Source of the DNA: CAYYJM01 sp964471755
GTDB lineage: Bacteria; Planctomycetota; Planctomycetia; Gemmatales; Gemmataceae
Assembly: GCA_964471755.1 (NCBI GenBank)
Contig: CAYYJM010000332.1
Coordinates: forward strand, 1 to 6,177
DNA length: 6,177 nucleotides
Direction: 5' to 3'
Shown: positions 5,090 to 6,177 of the stretch, one piece after another
How the letters are laid out: every line of letters begins with the position of its first letter
Numbering within the stretch: position 1 is the first letter of the stretch
Notes under the pieces: generated by a model
What the model was told of the DNA's origin: nothing
What the model saw: the letters and a program-made list of their open reading frames with translations, nothing else
The model's database searches: none
Translations under genes and position numbers: made by a program

Positions 5090-6082
5090 TCAGCGGGAGC
5101 CGGTCGCCTTGGGGTCGAGCGGCAGCGACACCCTGGCCAGGTAGATGGCCGACTTGCCCTCACGCGAATCGTAGTAGCTCATCCACAGAACGCCGTCGTG
5201 CCAGACGAGGCCGGGATAGCTCGTGTCGCCGCCGCTGGGGAACGTCAGCATCGGTTCGTAGCCGCCATCGGCGGTCATGCGAGCGAGGATGGTCTTCGCT
5301 CCGCCGGGATAGCTGCGGCCGGCCGCCCAGAGCGAGCCGTCCAGCAGAAGGATGAAGTTCGGGCCGCCGAGGCGGTGCTTCGTTTCCTTCCACGTCCACT
5401 TCGTGTAGGGCGGCTTGCTCCGGCCGATCCAGCCGAAGGTGTTGCCGCCCTCACGGCGCACCAGGGCGATCATCTCGCCGCCGGGGAGGAAGCGCAGCGT
5501 CGTCTCGTTGGGATGGCCCGGCACGTCGAGATGGGTGACGAGGTCGTACTTGACGCCGTCGTTGCTCTTGACGAGCTTCAGCTTCCAGCTGGCGTCGTAC
5601 GAGACGCCGTAGGCGGTGCCGTCGAACCAGGTGACACGCCATAGCCAGTCGCCCTCGTCGAGGACGCGGCGGGTCGGCGTCCACGTCTTGCCGTCCTTGG
5701 AGAAGGCGACGCGCGGCTGTCGGCCCTTGAGCGTCTTGCCCTCGTAGACCGAGCCGCCGGCGGTGATCATCAGCCGATCGTCCGGCGTGATGGACAGCTT
5801 CGGATCGCGCAGGTCGATGCCCTTCTCGGTCAGCAGAGCGGCCGACTCCCATTTCTTCGCGTCGTCGGAGACGAGGACGCGGAGTTTGCCGTCACCACCG
5901 ACGTGGGCGTCGGCCTCGCGGAAGGTGCAGTACCACTTGCCGTGCCAGCGGATGAGGTCGGTGAAGGCGTTGTGCTTGCCGGCGTCCCAGATCTTCGCGA
6001 CGGAGAGGATGCCGGGGTCGAGAGCGTGGACCGGGCCGGCGGCGAGGAAGGCGACGGCCAGGGAGAACGTGAGACGGAACAT
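5090..6082 (-). CDS. exported sialidase-like (Asp-box/BNR) protein
   Basis: From the ATG at 6082 the product has 330 residues. It opens with a signal peptide (MFR, hydrophobic LTFSLAVAFLAAG, then PVHA with likely cleavage before LDPG), so it is exported. Asp-box (S-x-D-x-G-x-x-W) motifs of the six-bladed sialidase propeller appear as SDDAKKW (72-78), SKDGKTW (128-134) and the degenerate SNDGVKY (173-179). An FRE motif with Arg55 near the N-terminus resembles the sialidase FRIP region. Arg209/210 and Arg256, Glu193 and Tyr303/304 are candidates for the remaining active-site groups, but I cannot align them with confidence. It may be an exo-sialidase, another glycosidase or a non-catalytic sugar-binding propeller. 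A longer frame reaches a GTG at 6139, but the ribosome binding site and signal peptide both favour 6082. It converges on the four-gene operon and is a separate transcription unit. Confidence 0.82.
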   Translation of the reverse strand: MFRLTFSLAVAFLAAGPVHALDPGILSVAKIWDAGKHNAFTDLIRWHGKWYCTFREADAHVGGDGKLRVLVSDDAKKWESAALLTEKGIDLRDPKLSITPDDRLMITAGGSVYEGKTLKGRQPRVAFSKDGKTWTPTRRVLDEGDWLWRVTWFDGTAYGVSYDASWKLKLVKSNDGVKYDLVTHLDVPGHPNETTLRFLPGGEMIALVRREGGNTFGWIGRSKPPYTKWTWKETKHRLGGPNFILLLDGSLWAAGRSYPGGAKTILARMTADGGYEPMLTFPSGGDTSYPGLVWHDGVLWMSYYDSREGKSAIYLARVSLPLDPKATGSR

Positions 6083-6177
6083 GGATTCGGCTCCTTGTAA
6101 CGGAGTGGAAACAGGTTGTGGTCTTTCAGAGCCGCGCACGCAGCGAGCCTCTGGCGAGCGGAGTAAGCGGTCGGGGC
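6083..6177. other. upstream region of the sialidase-like gene
   Basis: These 95 bp lie upstream of the minus-strand gene and should hold its promoter unless it is cotranscribed with a gene beyond the window. I see no convincing -35/-10 pair or operator. A short direct repeat (GCGAGC at 6143-6148 and 6154-6159) is too small to interpret. Confidence 0.3.
6091..6096 (-). promoter_or_regulatory. ribosome binding site of the sialidase-like gene
   Basis: On the minus strand this reads AAGGAG, 8 nt before the ATG at 6082. It is the best Shine-Dalgarno in the window and places the start at the signal-peptide Met rather than the upstream in-frame GTG. Confidence 0.8.

Noticed and set aside
3436..5163. 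Long (575-codon) open frame on the minus strand across the ceramidase-fold gene and the hairpin repeats
   Set aside because: Antisense to a gene with clear family motifs. Its translation is rich in Arg, Pro and Gly with no recognisable domain, as expected for a shadow in GC-rich DNA.
1224..6082. Sialic acid utilisation locus (sialidase plus NanA-like lyase plus transporter)
   Set aside because: The lyase-family protein lacks the usual Tyr and is paired with a galactonate-type dehydratase. No epimerase, kinase or deaminase for sialic acid is present, and the sialidase-like gene is on the opposite strand in its own unit.
6083..6139. N-terminal extension of the sialidase-like protein from the GTG at 6139
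   Set aside because: The extension would bury the signal peptide, and the AAGGAG at 6091-6096 lies within it with ideal spacing to the ATG at 6082.

Overview
The window is a GC-rich stretch of bacterial DNA, almost fully coding. It looks like a chromosomal catabolic region from a planctomycete-like bacterium. That lineage call is an inference. It rests on the high GC, on the gene mix (enolase-superfamily dehydratase, DHDPS-family lyase, ACS-type MFS permease, ceramidase-fold protein, secreted Asp-box protein), and on palindromic C/G-rich repeats of a kind I associate with planctomycete intergenic regions. No marker gene fixes the taxonomy.

Positions 43-4941 carry four plus-strand genes in a probable operon. 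The order is a galactonate-dehydratase-type enolase-superfamily enzyme, a dihydrodipicolinate synthase/KDG-aldolase-family enzyme, an MFS transporter, and a protein of the neutral ceramidase N-terminal fold. The first and second genes meet at an overlapping stop/start, and the third and fourth overlap by 14 bp. The second and third are separated by a 105-bp gap that holds a repeat insertion. The simplest reading is uptake of a sugar acid (transporter), dehydration to a 2-keto-3-deoxy acid (dehydratase), and cleavage or further dehydration (DHDPS-family enzyme). The fourth protein is a cytoplasmic metal hydrolase-like protein that may release or process the substrate. The actual substrate cannot be read from the sequence.

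Positions 4942-5089 form a convergent intergenic region filled almost entirely by three copies of a hairpin repeat, each with a GAAA tetraloop on one strand. Two copies are direct and one is inverted. Positions 5090-6082 on the minus strand encode an exported sialidase-like (Asp-box) protein with a clear signal peptide and an excellent ribosome binding site.

The most informative structure is at 2116-2274. A pair of inverted C/G-rich palindromes is bracketed by a 12-bp direct repeat. Removing one repeat unit (147 bp) restores an in-frame stop codon for the DHDPS-family gene exactly 3 nt before the transporter start codon. This looks like a footprint of a small non-coding element that inserted into the operon, replaced the enzyme's C-terminus with a repeat-encoded tail and pulled apart two tightly packed genes. 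Also notable are the missing catalytic Ser in the ceramidase-fold protein and the missing usual Tyr in the DHDPS-family protein.
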